Source of the DNA: Ulva prolifera
Lineage: Eukaryota; Chlorophyta; Ulvophyceae; Ulvales; Ulvaceae
Length of the DNA stretch: 64,000 bases
NCBI GenBank assembly: GCA_023078555.1
Contig: CM041198.1
Span: 770,856 to 834,855, forward strand
Reading direction: 5' to 3'
Part shown: piece after piece, positions 45,690 to 57,781 of the stretch
Layout: every line of letters begins with the position of its first letter
Numbering within the stretch: the first letter of the stretch is position 1
Notes under the pieces: generated by a model
Told to the model about the DNA's origin: nothing
Database searches by the model: none
Seen by the model: only the letters and a program-made list of their open reading frames with translations
Made by a program: the position numbers and the translations under genes

Positions 45690-46942
45690 CACGCACGCAT
45701 ACACACACTCACATGCAGTGTGATCGATAAGGCTGGTGATCCTCCCAGCCTCTGTCTGATATTTGTACATTGATCACACAGCACACTTATGCAAATCGCG
45801 ACAAATTAGGTTCTTACCTGCGGTTCACAGACAGCTGTGATTTTGGGGCCTGTGTCATGTGCGGCAGTAGAAGGTGGGGGAGGCGGTGATACATAAATAC
45901 AGTCTCCTGGAGGATGCCGGTGCTCAATGGCTATAGACCTTATGTGTGAGTCCAGTGTCCGGCGCTTGCGAAAATACTTCAATGTGTATGGACAAAAAAA
46001 AAGATGTGTTGTTGTTGCATAAGGAGGTGGTAGTGGGGAGTGATACCAAGTTTGAAGCTCATATTGCCCAAAATCGACCCTCTCGATATACCGTGGCAAG
46101 CATGGGTGTGAGTGCTCATGATGAGCTGCACCATCTCCCCCCTACAATTGAGGTAACTGACATCAGTGATCAACCTTCTCAAAAGTACATGCATCGTATC
46201 TTAGCAACGCAAGGCGCTGCAGACAACAGTGCGTACCATGTCAACACTGAGAGTCTTTTGTGCATGCCTGCGGGATTTCAGACAAGAAGGTTGCCTGCAT
46301 GCAGCAGTCACCTGATCAGATGTCGATAATGTGTATATGGTCATAACCCAGAGGAGCACGTGCAAGGAACGTTGCATGCGATGCCAGATCTAGACGTACG
46401 GTTGTTCCGCTGCGTCGCGTTTCCGTTTCAGGTCACTTTCTGCATCTGGAGTGCAGAGTTCCAAGCTGCTACTGATACGCCATTCAGCGCATCTTCTATC
46501 AACTGCAGCACAGAAGAAGTGAATGCGGGGGCTCTGCCCCACCAGCCCACATGTGCGTTGGGCATATCACACTCTGCAGCAACATAAATCATGAGACGAC
46601 GCCCTAAAAATGATTGAAACACAGGAACGCACAGTCTTCATACACGACAAAGAACTCTGTCACCGAGTTTGTACTGCGGCGTCCCACCACGAGGGCGATG
46701 CCTGCATGCTCGGCTGCGTTATGAAGCGGTCGCCATACTGCTGCACGCGGCCGATTCCAATTTACGGTCCAGGAGAACACACGTTTCTCATCCTCCTCCA
46801 GAAACGACGGTTGCGTGATGACTCTATCACCTTCCTGGAACCCGCGGACCTGCGCGAGACCGACCCCATTCTCGGGCACGACATCTTGGGTAGAAGCGTG
46901 AGCCCTGTCATCGGATCCTTGGCACTCTCTCTTTAGGCTCAT
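44752..46942 (-). CDS. MYST-family histone acetyltransferase (TIP60/Esa1/HAM type)
   Basis: The catalytic part is firm: exons 46125-45818, 45595-45494, 45427-45194 and 45051-44752 close in phase. MYST enzymes acetylate histone H4/H2A in NuA4-type complexes. Landmarks: FGQYELQTWYHSPLPPPY; a zinc-finger-like region (CPYTLKYFRKRRTLDSHI) that keeps the first Cys and the His but lacks two Cys; FCQNLCLFSRMFLDGKTLIW with the autoacetylated Lys; NHLACILTMPHKQRKGYGG with the catalytic-site Cys and the acetyl-CoA loop; and TPERPLSDLGK with the general-base Glu. The N-terminus (ATG 46942, donor near 46633) carries a divergent chromo-barrel-like segment (EFFVVYEDC, joined to a RRLMIYV exon near 46611). 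The joins between 46600 and 46125 are unsolved. The intron at 45596-45817 contains a long CA repeat. Confidence 0.85.
45629..45687. repeat. (AC)n microsatellite in an intron
   Basis: About 29 uninterrupted AC dinucleotides followed by imperfect ACGC/ACAC units, within the intron between the zinc-finger-like exon and the next catalytic exon of the MYST acetyltransferase. Confidence 0.97.
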
Positions 46943-49896
46943 GCCTCATGTTTTAATTGAGAACACTCAGCCGCGCGGATGCGAGCTCTCGAGCACACTT
47001 GAAAATTGCGCTTGTCAACTGGAAGTGGGACATCTAAGGCACGTGGAACGCCCGGAGATGCCCCTATACCACAGAACAAAGGTAGATGCAACAAATCTGC
47101 TTTCCCCCGAAGCCGATGGTAGGTGCGTTGCGGCTTGAACCAAACAAGACCAGGCAGCGCAGTGGCTGCCAACGCTGCAAACGAGCAACAAAGGCAGAAA
47201 GAGCCCCTAATTGACGCTATTATACGTTCCACACCTACGAAGACGCGCTGCCGTGGGATTGACGAACATGCAGACAACTCGATGACATGGCGAGCGCAAT
47301 CGCCGCTGACGGCATTTGACTGACCGCAGCGCACGAAAATCGTAGGACAAGCAGCCGCAAGGTTGTGTAAATCTCGAGCCACTGACATTACTTGTTCTGT
47401 TCGCCTCGATGTACTCGATGTTTTTTCGTTGGTGAGGCTACCGCGTTCCTTCGCTGGCGCGCAGCCACCTATGCCAGTCAACGAAAACCTGCGTGGGCTG
47501 CAGCATGCTGGCATTCAGCAGGGTTTTGGGGGAAGTGTGTACGTAATGGGTGGCGAGGGGTGTAGCATGTACCTTTTGGCCCGTATTCGATCATTAGGCG
47601 GGAGCTCCGCGTGGTACAGGCATGGGCAGCAATTGCTTCAGGGTTGTAAGATGCACGAAGGCTATGTCAAATACATACGACAAGACTGCTACGATCAAAC
47701 TGACATTCCCTGTACCCTTTGGTACGGGCACCAAGCACTAAAGCGCATGCTCACTGCTACACACAAAGCAAATTCCTGTAGATTTGCTGCGTGTTTGTAC
47801 ATCAACAAGTCCAGGTAGCCAGGACCACACGCCAGAGAGACACGGAAAATTCACCTGTGAGCCCCCCACAGCCAACCACATGCAGCACACCCTGCTGTGC
47901 TACGCAAGGTGGTCACGCATAGCAATTTCAAGATCCCAAACCGTATTCAGATTAGAGCAACGAATTCCTGAAGGAGGAGGAAGGTCTTTTACTGTCCTCC
48001 GCCCCGCGAAAATTAGCAAGTGGGACATACAGTGCACAACGGCCAGCCAGCTTGGAACCTCCAGCTTGGGGGCAGTGCTGTGATTGGGCTGCGAGGCCTT
48101 AGGTGTACTATGTAATGTCTGCGGTGCCACTTTCCTCTCCGTCTCTGTCCTAGTAACAACAAACAATGGCGAGCCAGTGAAGTCATGACCCAAAAGTAAG
48201 CTGTAATCACTGGCGTCAATCACACATTGAAGGAATGGTTCGGAAAACATCGCGGTGGATAGTTGGGTTACCGGCACAAGTCATTGCTCCGTTTGAAGAA
48301 GAGGTGCATGCTTTGCGAGCGACACGGACGGCATGCCCTGAACCGTGGATGTGAAGAGTGCAACAGTTTGCAGTGCTGTGCTACCCATAGCTCCACACAG
48401 GGCATCGAGGCAGATGGCCGTGCATTGGTTGATGATGTGTGTTCCTGAGCGCATGCACCGTGGCCGACCACCCTGTAGCCACAGCCCCAGTACCTGCCCT
48501 CAGGAAATCTATACTCCGCTGTGCAGGGTCGACCGGGATAGAGACCAGCGTCATGCAGAGCGCATGCCCCCTGCTGCACGCACTGCCCGGGACAGAGACC
48601 AGCGTGCAGACTGGAGGCAGGCGCTCAGCCATTTCGGTACACCCCACAACACCTCGCAGCCCAAGCCCCTCCCCGCAAGGCCCACACTGGTGTGCGGACA
48701 ATTGTGCCCCACGACTGTTCTACTGCTCACCTGGGAGGTGTGAAGCATGACATGAGAAAGCGTGGACTGCAACCTACACCGCCTTCAGATGCTGTGCATA
48801 CTACTGTGCACACACATCCGGTCTGAGACAGAGGCTTGCATGGCCGCTTTCAGGGGCCATTGTCGCCCTGTTACGGGCATGGCGATGCAATCCCCTACCC
48901 ATTGCATAGGCGTCCGCCGCCAACGGCCAACCGTTTCCAGAACCCCACTCAAACGACGCTCACGCGAGGAAACCCGTCTTGAGCTGGAAGCTTCCCGATT
49001 GCAATGCCTGGACCGCTTCAAGCGAGGAGATGGCGAAAGGCAGGCCACGCCCGGGTGACCGGACCTGCGTGTGGGTGCCAACCTTCAAACAGCGCGGCAT
49101 CCATGCGTGCATGCCAGGCAGGCTGTCCTTACAAACCGCACGATAGCGCGCACATTTTGCGGGCAGTGTTTGCCGCCAGCAAAGCCCTGTGCCAGCCGGC
49201 AATGCGACACCCCTTTCATGCGCTGCAGCCACCCCTACATTCACCGTATGCGTGCCGGACCCGCTGCTGGGCACGTGCCAGCCGACTCTTGTCCCTGGCG
49301 ACCGATGCTCCCATGTGACCAAGGCAGACATCTAGCCGGACGCTGCCCGTACCTTCAAAACTGATGCTTTCATGCCGCTTCCACGTACAGCCCTGCATGG
49401 GACTATGCCAACTGTCAACAGAAGCTATATCAGAAACACGCGCTGGCGCATCAGTAATTTCTCAGATGTTTTTCCGGCTCAAGCAAACGCGACCATCCGG
49501 TCGGGCGAACAGGGCCACAAAGATAAGGTTGTCAAGCAGCCATGACAGCGGGTTGGACTTAACGTCGTGCTCTATGAGTTTGAGATGCTAAAACAACGCA
49601 ATTTATAAAACTGTCGGTGTCCAACATTTAATCTACTCCACCTCGCAGCCAGAAAAGGTACCAATTACAGGAGCTCGGGCCATTGCATGGCAGGGCAGCA
49701 AATCATCATAATATGCAATGCAACAAGAAGCGGAGGGAGCAACAGTTGAGGGGATACGTGTCCAGAACACGAGGCATGCTCTATCTGCAACCGAGTAACA
49801 ACAGCTTCTATGAGACAGCCGTGATAGCTTCTGCGAGCTATGCACATCATTCGCAGGAGATAGAACAAACAATACAGATATACTCGTAGTGCAACG
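46943..49896. other. Gap of ~3 kb without a firm gene
   Basis: The left part must contain the MYST promoter. A 191-codon open frame on the minus strand (47514-46939) overlaps it and may be chance. A minus-strand frame at 48277-47900 reads FLQCVIDASDYSLLLGHDFT, and 48.3-49.4 kb is noticeably GC-rich with an imperfect duplication (GGGATAGAGACCAGCGT near 48537, GGGACAGAGACCAGCGT near 48589). No terminal repeats, reverse transcriptase or transposase motif is visible. Confidence 0.35.
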
Positions 49897-52800
49897 ATGC
49901 TTAGTGTTGCGAGTGGACCAGCTCTGACCTCGCGATCAAGTATGGAAAGGTCGCGCAGAGCCGTTTTCGAATTTCCATCCTTCCATCTGCAGGAGAGATC
50001 AGGCCTGAAATGCCAGGTGTCGCATGGACGGTGCAAAGCGCTGGCGAGTTATCAGGATTATCGATCTTTCGCACTGGCTCGTGAACACCGCCTCAAGAAT
50101 GTGGCGACAGTTGGCCACATGCAATCCTTCGTGCCGCCCGTTGGCAGACCAGGCCTTGAGGCAGACATTCCCTCTGCGGCATTCGGCATAGATGGGAAAG
50201 GGCCGCAAGCATAATCGTCCCGTCAGTTTCACAACCTGACCCCGTTACGCGACCACGAAACCTGCGGAACCTGTGCTTTGGTGGCTCAAAAATGCAGTCC
50301 GCCCTTGTTTCTCAGCGAGCACGTATTGGCCCTGTCCCCCGATCGGTGCTTTCCTTCTTCCCATGCAGTCGCTGTGTGTGACCTGGCACAGCACACGGGC
50401 TCAGGTAGCGTATGTCCTGATGATAGAGAATTCCGACATGACCGCGAACACTTCCCTGTGCAGGTGAGGTCCCGCCAGCAGATGAGGTGCACATCTTGCA
50501 AGTCCGCGGTCTCCGATGACATCAAGAACAAGATCGCGAGGGTGACTGGCGGTGATCCCGCCCACATCACGCCGCAGGATCTGTATCAGGGCGCCGCGCA
50601 CAGCGTGCGAGACGAGCTGTTTGATGAGTTCAACGCCACTAACAAATACTTTGAGTGCGTATATCACGTTTCGGGACGTCCTTCGTCATGCGATACTGCT
50701 TTGACCACAGCTGGCGCAGCTGGCAAGGGAGTGGTCAAACCAGGCGTGTGCATGTGAGAATGCACTGAAAACGTACCTCGTCTCAATTTGGCCATGTTTG
50801 TTTGATGATGGAGCAACGTGGGCATGATATTTTGGCCACTAGATCATTCCATCTGTTTGGGACTGGTCAGACATTGCACTGTCTTGGTCCCATCCTTATC
50901 ATGAATGCATGGTGTGCTGTGGTTCGCTGCCCCCACCCCACCCTCCTCCGCCTCATGAACATTATGACCTCACTCACGAGTATCATGACTAGATAACTTG
51001 ATGCCGACCTCCGACCTGCGAACGTAAAATAATATGTCATCTGCAGTGAGAAGGATCCAAAGTTTGTGTACTACCTGTCAGCCGAGTTTCTGATGGGCCG
51101 CTCACTCCTGAATGCGGTGTACAACCTGAACGTGAAGGACCAGTATGCTGAGGCAATCAAAGAGCTGGGGTATGATCTGGAGACAGCGATCAGCAGTGAG
51201 CGGGATGCCTCGCTTGGCAATGGTGGTCTCGGGCGCCTGGCAGCATGCTTTCTGGATTCAATGGCGACCCTCAGTCTGCCAGGCTGGGGCTATGGTATTC
51301 GGTACCGCTATGGAATGTTCAAGCAGGCTTTGGACAGTGAGCTGAAGCAGCAAGAGCTGCCTGATGTTTGGCTGACCAATGGTAATCTGCTTTTCTCTTC
51401 ATGACCACCTACTGTGGCCGCGGCACAGAGCCAGGCTCTTTAGGTCCTCAACACCAACTGTGTGCATGCATCGCTGAAAACTCAGCTTTTGTGACATATA
51501 CCGTGGTCTTGGGAACATAGCACTAAAATGTCACAAAATTTCCTGAGGCACGTTGTATTTATCGCTGAGGTGTTGTGCAGGCAATCCATGGGAACTGGCC
51601 AAGCCCATCTATCACACGGTGAAGTTCGGTGGCTCCTGCGTTAAGGGGGCATGGAAGCCAAAGTTCACTGTCAAGGCCCGTGCGTATGACAATCCGATTC
51701 CAGGTTGGAAGACTCGCAACTGCGGCAATCTGCGATTGTGGGATGCTGTTCCTGAAGCCGAGCTTGATCTGGATGCATTCAACAGTGGAAGGTATGTCGA
51801 GTCTGTGGAGGCGAAACGCAAGGCTGATGCCATTGTGTCCGTGCTCTACCCAAATGATGCAACCCCAGAGGGCAAGCTTTTGCGGCTGGAGCAGCAATAC
51901 TTCTTCGTCTCGGCCTCAATTCAGGTATTCACTGACCACAAAGGCCGTCACCATCAGTATTTGAATTCAGCATGTCACACATGTGCTGTCTGGTTGTGCA
52001 TCATGTACAGCTTTGGCATTTCAGGATGTGCTGGCGCGCTTCAAGGCCAAGCATGGCGACAACTGGGACCTGCTGCCCGAGAAGGCGATTTTCCAGATGA
52101 ACGATACTCACCCCACAATCGCTGTCGCCGAGTTGATCCGAATCCTGGTCGACGATGAGAAGATTGCTTGGGACAAGGCAAAGGATCTTGCACGCAAATC
52201 TCTGGCTTTCACCAACCACACTGTCATGCCAGAGGCACTGGAGCGATGGCCTTTTGAGGTCATGGAAGAGCTGCTGCCTCGCCATGCTCAAATTATCGAG
52301 CGTCTGGACCTGGAGTGGTGTGCTTTCACCTCGGCTCATCCAAAGCACTGTGCAGCAACTTGACTCCTGCATGCTGAAGCAGCGTCTTCACAATGATGTG
52401 TGCAAGAATGGCACCACCGGTGATATTGTTGGACACTCACCAGAGATGTCCTGAGCTCGTTGTCATGTATTGCAAATCCTCTTATGCTGTCATGGTACGC
52501 TGACTATGAACTGCAGTTTATATGCTGTGGTCTTAGCAACTCTCATGTGCGATTCTCAATGCGATTCTGCTTGCAGGAATGAATTTCTGCGTGAGCGCTT
52601 TGCTGGTGAGGCTGACTTGGAGGAGCGTGTGGCCCGTATGTCGATCATCCAGCCCAACCAGTGGAATCAAGATGAGATTCTCATTAATATGGCCTACTTG
52701 GCACTGATTCACTCATCATATGTGAATGGTGTTGCTGCGATCCACTCCAACATTATTAAGGATGAGCTCTTCAAGGAGTTCTCAGAAATCTTCCCTGAGA

Positions 52801-54708
52801 AGTTCCAGAACAAGACCAATGGTGTCACGCCACGCCGGTGCGCACTGCAAAACCCCTGATGAGAGTTTACGTAAGCCAGCAGAAACACTGCCTGCTTCAG
52901 CACATGTTGTTTTCATATTTAGCTGGTGTAGGCAATATGTCATGGGTGATGCATCTACGATGTCTTACATGCGAATGGGCGTTAATGTCAGTCTTGTCAC
53001 CATGGGCGAGGCTTGCATGAGCCCTGTGTCGGCCTATGTTTTCACAGATGCTGGGATGGCATATCGGCAGTTCACAAATGTTGGTGTTGTAGTTGGCTTG
53101 CTTTCTGCAACCCCGAGCTTTCGGCGCTCATCACTGAGACCCTTGGAACTGATGAATGGACCCTGGACATGAGCCTCCTGCGCGGTCTTGAGAAGCATGC
53201 TGAGGACCCTGACTTCCAAGCGAAGTGGCGCGCTGTCAAGGTTGAAAAGAAGCAGCAGCTAGCGGACTACATTGAGGATCTCACAGGCGACAAAGTTCCC
53301 ACTGATGCCATGTTTGACATCCATGTACGTTCTGCTTCCACCAGACGCACGTCAGATCGCGTGAGCAAAACTTCTGCTTATCAACTTCCTGTCACCTGCT
53401 GCAACTTGGACCTGTGCATGCTTATACGTTGATGCTGTGCGGTGGGTGTGCATTGCACCGTGAGCCGCATGTATGCATCACCCTGTGTGTGACTTTTCGG
53501 TCGGCGGACCTGCAAAGACTCCGCCATATGCTGTGAGGCGATCTCCTCTTCCGTTCGTGTGCGTTTAACTGCCAAGGTTGAAGGACATGTTCGCAGCGGA
53601 GTTGCTATGCACACTCCAATCACGGGTACTTGCTTGCAGATCAAGCGTATCCATGAATACAAGCGTCAGTACCTCAACATGCTGTCCGTGCTGTACCGCT
53701 ACAAGCAGCTCAAGGCCATGAGCCCGGAGGAACGTGCAAATGCCGTTCCGCGTGTTGTCGTTGTTGGCGGCAAGGCTGCGTCAGCATATGACATGGCGAA
53801 GCGCATCATTCGCCTAGTGACAGCAGTCGGAGAGAAGGTCAACAACGACCCTGATACCAAGGACTTGCTGCGCGTCTACTTCCTGCCAGATTACAATGTT
53901 TCGCTTGCTGAAAAGATCATTCCTGGCGCTGAGCTCAGCCAGCACATCAGCACTGCTGGTACCGAGGCTTCAGGCACTTCCAACATGAAGTTCCAGATGA
54001 ATGGCTGCCTGATCATCGGCACGATGGATGGTGCCAACATCGAGATTGCCGAGGAGAGCGGAAAAGATAACATGTTCATCTTTGGCGTCGACGAGAAGGA
54101 AGTACCTCGCCTGCGTGACGAGCGCAAGAACTTCAAGACTGACCCCCGGTACGAACAGAACTATTGCCACTGGCAACTGCGACCTCCCACACACTCCATA
54201 TCTTCCCACCACAACAAGACACCACACAACTCTGTACAACACAACCCTTTCCCTCTCATATGCATGATTGCCGTAGATATGGTGTTATTGCATGGTTCGT
54301 TCGTACTACACCATCAAGAGCAATGTCAGACACATCTGTGTGTACAGAGCCTCTGTAAGTCGTGTTTGTATTAGCAACAAGTGAAGTAGGCTTGTCGCGG
54401 TGTTCAGGTGGGATGAGCTGATGAACGACATTCTATCGATGGACTACCTGTACTTCAAGGACTTGGTGGACTCCGTGAACAACATGGACAAAGGCAATGA
54501 CTGGTTCCTTCTTGCCAATGACTTTGCTTCATACCTGGATGCACAGGAGGAGGTGGACAAGGTGTACAAGGATCAGGCAGAGTGGACCCGTCGCTCAATC
54601 ATGTACACCGCCGGCTCCGGCAAGTTCAACTCAGACAGGACAATTCGCCAGTATGCTGACGAGATCTGGGGTGTGGAGTCGATGCCCATGCCTGCTGATT
54701 ATGCATGA
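49897..54708 (+). CDS. PHO: Alpha-glucan (starch/glycogen) phosphorylase
   Basis: Exons 50464-50654, 51047-51381, 51581-51924, 52025-52317, 52577-52837, 53093-53324, 53640-54148 and 54408-54708 close in phase (821 residues). A first exon, 49897-50016, would add a Ser/Arg-rich plastid-type leader ([19 protein letters not shown]) through a phase-0 junction; this join is tentative. The enzyme removes glucose from alpha-1,4-glucan ends with phosphate, giving glucose-1-phosphate. Landmarks are [70 protein letters not shown]-type [15 protein letters not shown], and the PLP-binding Lys near residue 709 in [16 protein letters not shown] followed by [10 protein letters not shown]. The ~78-residue insertion typical of higher-plant plastidial PHO1 is absent. 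No N-terminal regulatory Ser/AMP site of the animal type is evident. Confidence 0.93.
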
Positions 54709-54934
54709 ACTTGAAATGCTTGTTGGTGATGTGGATCTGTTGGCGGCATGGAACAGCCCAAGTAGGGCAGGATGAGTGGAAAGATTTGCATCATATATTT
54801 TGTGTAAATCTTTTGTTAGGAGCTCGAACCGGTGCTCCTCACTTCCTCTGTCAGATAGCATCGCAAGGCAGCGTAACCAACGAAAATGTGAGATGCTTCA
54901 ACCAACATGCATAGTGCCACGTCTGGATCTGATG

Positions 54935-57084
54935 TTACAGTCCCAACCTTTGCAACTGCTCGATTGCACGAAGTTGGTCTTGAGATAGAGAGGACGGAAA
55001 CGCTAGATTGACTTCAAGCACATGTTTTCCACGTCCACTACCTTGTAATCGAGGTGCACCCATCCCAGGAATCACAATTTTTGCACCAGGCTGCGTCCCG
55101 CGTGGTATTCGTACCTCCTCACTACCCCAAGCTGTTTCTACAGTCGCTGTACAACCCAGAATCGCTTGAGAGAGCTTTAAATGCAGCTGCGACCATATAT
55201 CAACGCCTTTCCTGGTGAACGACTTGTGTGGTTTAACTTGAACCTGGAGCACACCTGCCATGTCAATACGTAGATAGTTTGCTGCAATCCCCAGCACACT
55301 GAAGAGTCATCTCATGAACGTGCACATGATAGTGACATCTGCAGCACAATCATTTCACCACGGACTGCTGATCATGCTGTAAGCATGGCCGGATCCATGA
55401 GGACCTGTCGCTGTGACATGAGATGGACCTGTCACTATGACATGGGATACGACACCGAATTGTCATGTCATCATGTGTTGGTTGTGCCACATTTGCTGAT
55501 GCAGGTCTGGCCAGAGAAGGTGCACTCGGGTGCACACCTGGACCACCAGATTGACGCGCGTTGTCGAGGTCCGAATGACATCCTGGATTAGCAGCTGTTG
55601 CCCATGCTCCACACCAGCAGGGACGTCCACGTTCACATTCCTGGTGCCGGAACCATCTCCCAAATCCATTGTCAGGGTCTTGTGAGTCCCTTTCAAGGAC
55701 TCCATAAAGCCGATGGACACACTGGTGGTTGCCTGGAGAGAAATTTACTGTTACTGGTCAGCACGCATGTCAGTATCCAGACGTGCAGTTCCATGTGTCG
55801 GCCATCATGGTGCAAACAGGCAGGCCCGAGTGACTATGGCTGCATCATCACTTGGCGAGATGTCAATATTGGCACAAATTCGCTTGCCCGGTGTCCCTAT
55901 GCCGTTAAGACATGCTACCACCCACGCGCATGCAGTCAGGTAAACTCAGCTTGAAGCTCTCACCTGATAGGATGAGAACATGCCCCCCATACCACCCATG
56001 CCACCCATGCCCCCTTGTCGGCCAAAAAACTCCTTCGCCATGTTCTGAAGAACTTCGTCCATGTCTTGGCCGGCAAATCCGCCTTGAAAGCCGCCCCCCC
56101 CAAATGGAAACCCTCCAGGGAATCCTCCTCCACCTTGAGCGCCTCCGCCATCTTGGAAGCCCTGGTGCCCAACTTGATCATACATGGCCCGTTTTTGAGG
56201 ATCCCGCAGAATATCGTAAGCTTCTTGTACCTCTTGAAACTGTCTGACTGCATCATTATCTCCCTGCAAACACTGGGATGAACTTCAGAGTGACGGTCTG
56301 GCTGGGATTAAAATGGTCCCGATGTCTGGATCAAGCTTGCCCTCCACCCTGTCCCTGGGTCTCGATAGCTACCTCAACTGCTGGTTCAGACCTGGCTGAT
56401 GCGCCTCAAATTATATGCATGACCCTGTCAATTGCATGCGCTCTTGCGGTGGCATGCCGGGACAGGACCAGGCTTGCAGTTTCACAAATAGAAACCTTTA
56501 AATCCCGCATACCACAGTGTAGCAAGATCGTAGCAAGATCGTACCGGATTTGCGTCTGGATGATACTTCTTTGCGAGTCTGTAGTACGATTTCTTGATAT
56601 CATTGTCCGAAGCAGATCGAGAGACCCCCAGCGTTTCGTAGTAATCCCTGGCAAGCGAAGTTGAACTCGTTTGGAAGCACCTGAGCTGACCTAAGTTGCA
56701 TGATTCAGAATTTGGTTGCTTTATTGCAGAATTGAAGTGGAGCAGGTGGCCCGGACTAAGACCTGCATAGGCTCTAGATCACACATGTGACACTGCTAAT
56801 TGTGCGTTGTATCACCACCACTGCCGATCGCTGGCAAGCATCTAGCAATGCAACAGAAGCCACGATATTGTACCATGGTATCTTCGGACAGGACCGGCCA
56901 ATTGCTCACTCGGGTTATGGCGCAGCCAAGCAGCTGTTGGGCCGCTGTTACAGTTGAACGCGAGCCGTGCAGAGCCACAAGCTGCAGACCCATGCGATCT
57001 ATGAATGGTGCTTGAAAGAGTCAAAAGTTTTTCTGCAAGACACGATGTGCCTTTTCGAGCGATGTCAGCCACAGCGCGATTCAT
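54935..57084 (-). CDS. Mitochondrial DnaJ (Hsp40) co-chaperone lacking the zinc finger
   Basis: Exons 57084-56874, 56690-56545, 56263-55964 and one starting at 55732 join in phase; the last exon runs from about 55281 to the stop at 54935. The leader ([20 protein letters not shown], later [18 protein letters not shown]) is a typical mitochondrial presequence. The J-domain is complete: [20 protein letters not shown], then [13 protein letters not shown] with HPD intact, ending [21 protein letters not shown] Gly/Phe-rich linker follows. The C-terminal beta domains read [17 protein letters not shown] and then [35 protein letters not shown]. Between them no CxxCxGxG repeats occur, so the zinc-finger domain of class-A DnaJ/TID1 is missing or in an unrecognised exon. 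The link between the exon at 55732 and the last exon is unsolved: phases disagree unless a small exon lies between. Confidence 0.85.
55401..55448. repeat. 24-bp tandem duplication in an intron
   Basis: Two adjacent 24-bp units (55401-55424, 55425-55448) sharing GGACCTGTC and TGACATG and differing at three bases, in the DnaJ intron between the exon at 55732 and the last exon. Confidence 0.8.
56521..56542. repeat. 11-bp tandem duplication beside a splice donor
   Basis: AGCAAGATCGT occurs twice back to back. On the minus strand the copies start immediately after the GT donor of DnaJ exon 2. Confidence 0.8.
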
Positions 57085-57781
57085 GATGTGCTGCAGGCTG
57101 GCAGGTGCTCGGGAGATCAAGATCGCCCTAAATGCGCACGCAAAACTTGCTGCTGCGTGATCAACATATTTTTAACGGATTTGCGTGTTTGACACGTTCA
57201 TAAAATGCGCGCGCGAATGATGTGGACCTGTATCACACCAGCGGTCCACACAATAATCAGCTGCAGCTCGCGCTTTTCGCGCTTGCTAGCCTCCTATAAG
57301 TAGCTTATCGTGATAGTTTATGTTTGCTGGATTGACAGTGTCATTCATCTGTTGCTGCTCTCTGACATCGAGCTGGAACGTTCGATGGCAATGCATGCGG
57401 GCGCACGTTCTCATCGTGCTCCACGTTCTGTGGCTGCGCACATGTGCAAATGATTGTACAGGTCTCCCGGGTGCCGACTTCTGAGCAGCATGCGCAAATT
57501 ATAGCTATGCTATATGGGGCTTGATGGCGCGCCGCCCGTACCTGCCGTTCTCCGCGGCTCGGACTCCTGCTCCGCGGCCTCTGAGCTTGTTTGCAATGTG
57601 TTGATGCGACACTTCCACGCACAATTACCATCCCCAAAGCGTTCCGCCCAGTACTTTTCCTTTGCGTCAAATCATTATTCTGCGCGGGACTGGAGCTCTT
57701 TGTCGTGCATCACATCTCGACAACAGCAGTACTGTGGAGCTTCCTGCTCGTAAGATTTGACAGGTACGTGCACTTTGTAAT
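57085..57781. promoter_or_regulatory. Divergent promoter region, DnaJ / class-V PLP enzyme
   Basis: 697 bp between two divergent ATGs. It contains a GCGCGCGCGAA block near 57207 and TTTTCGCGC at 57274-57282, which fits the E2F-type consensus TTTSSCGC. A minus-strand open frame at 57670-57341 overlaps it and shows no motif. Confidence 0.4.

Noticed and set aside
45011-45784. 257-codon minus-strand frame including a run of Cys-Val repeats.
   Set aside because: The Cys/Val run is translation of the CA microsatellite. The real exons of the MYST gene lie inside it and introns account for the rest.
46939-47514. 191-codon minus-strand frame as a gene.
   Set aside because: It overlaps the expected MYST promoter, has no motif and has a Cys/Arg-rich, unordered translation.
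47900-48277. Minus-strand frame with CVIDASDYSLLLGHDF looks like a retroelement polymerase or protease piece.
   Set aside because: The DASDY string alone is too short. No YxDD-type motif, integrase, LTR or primer-binding site is nearby.
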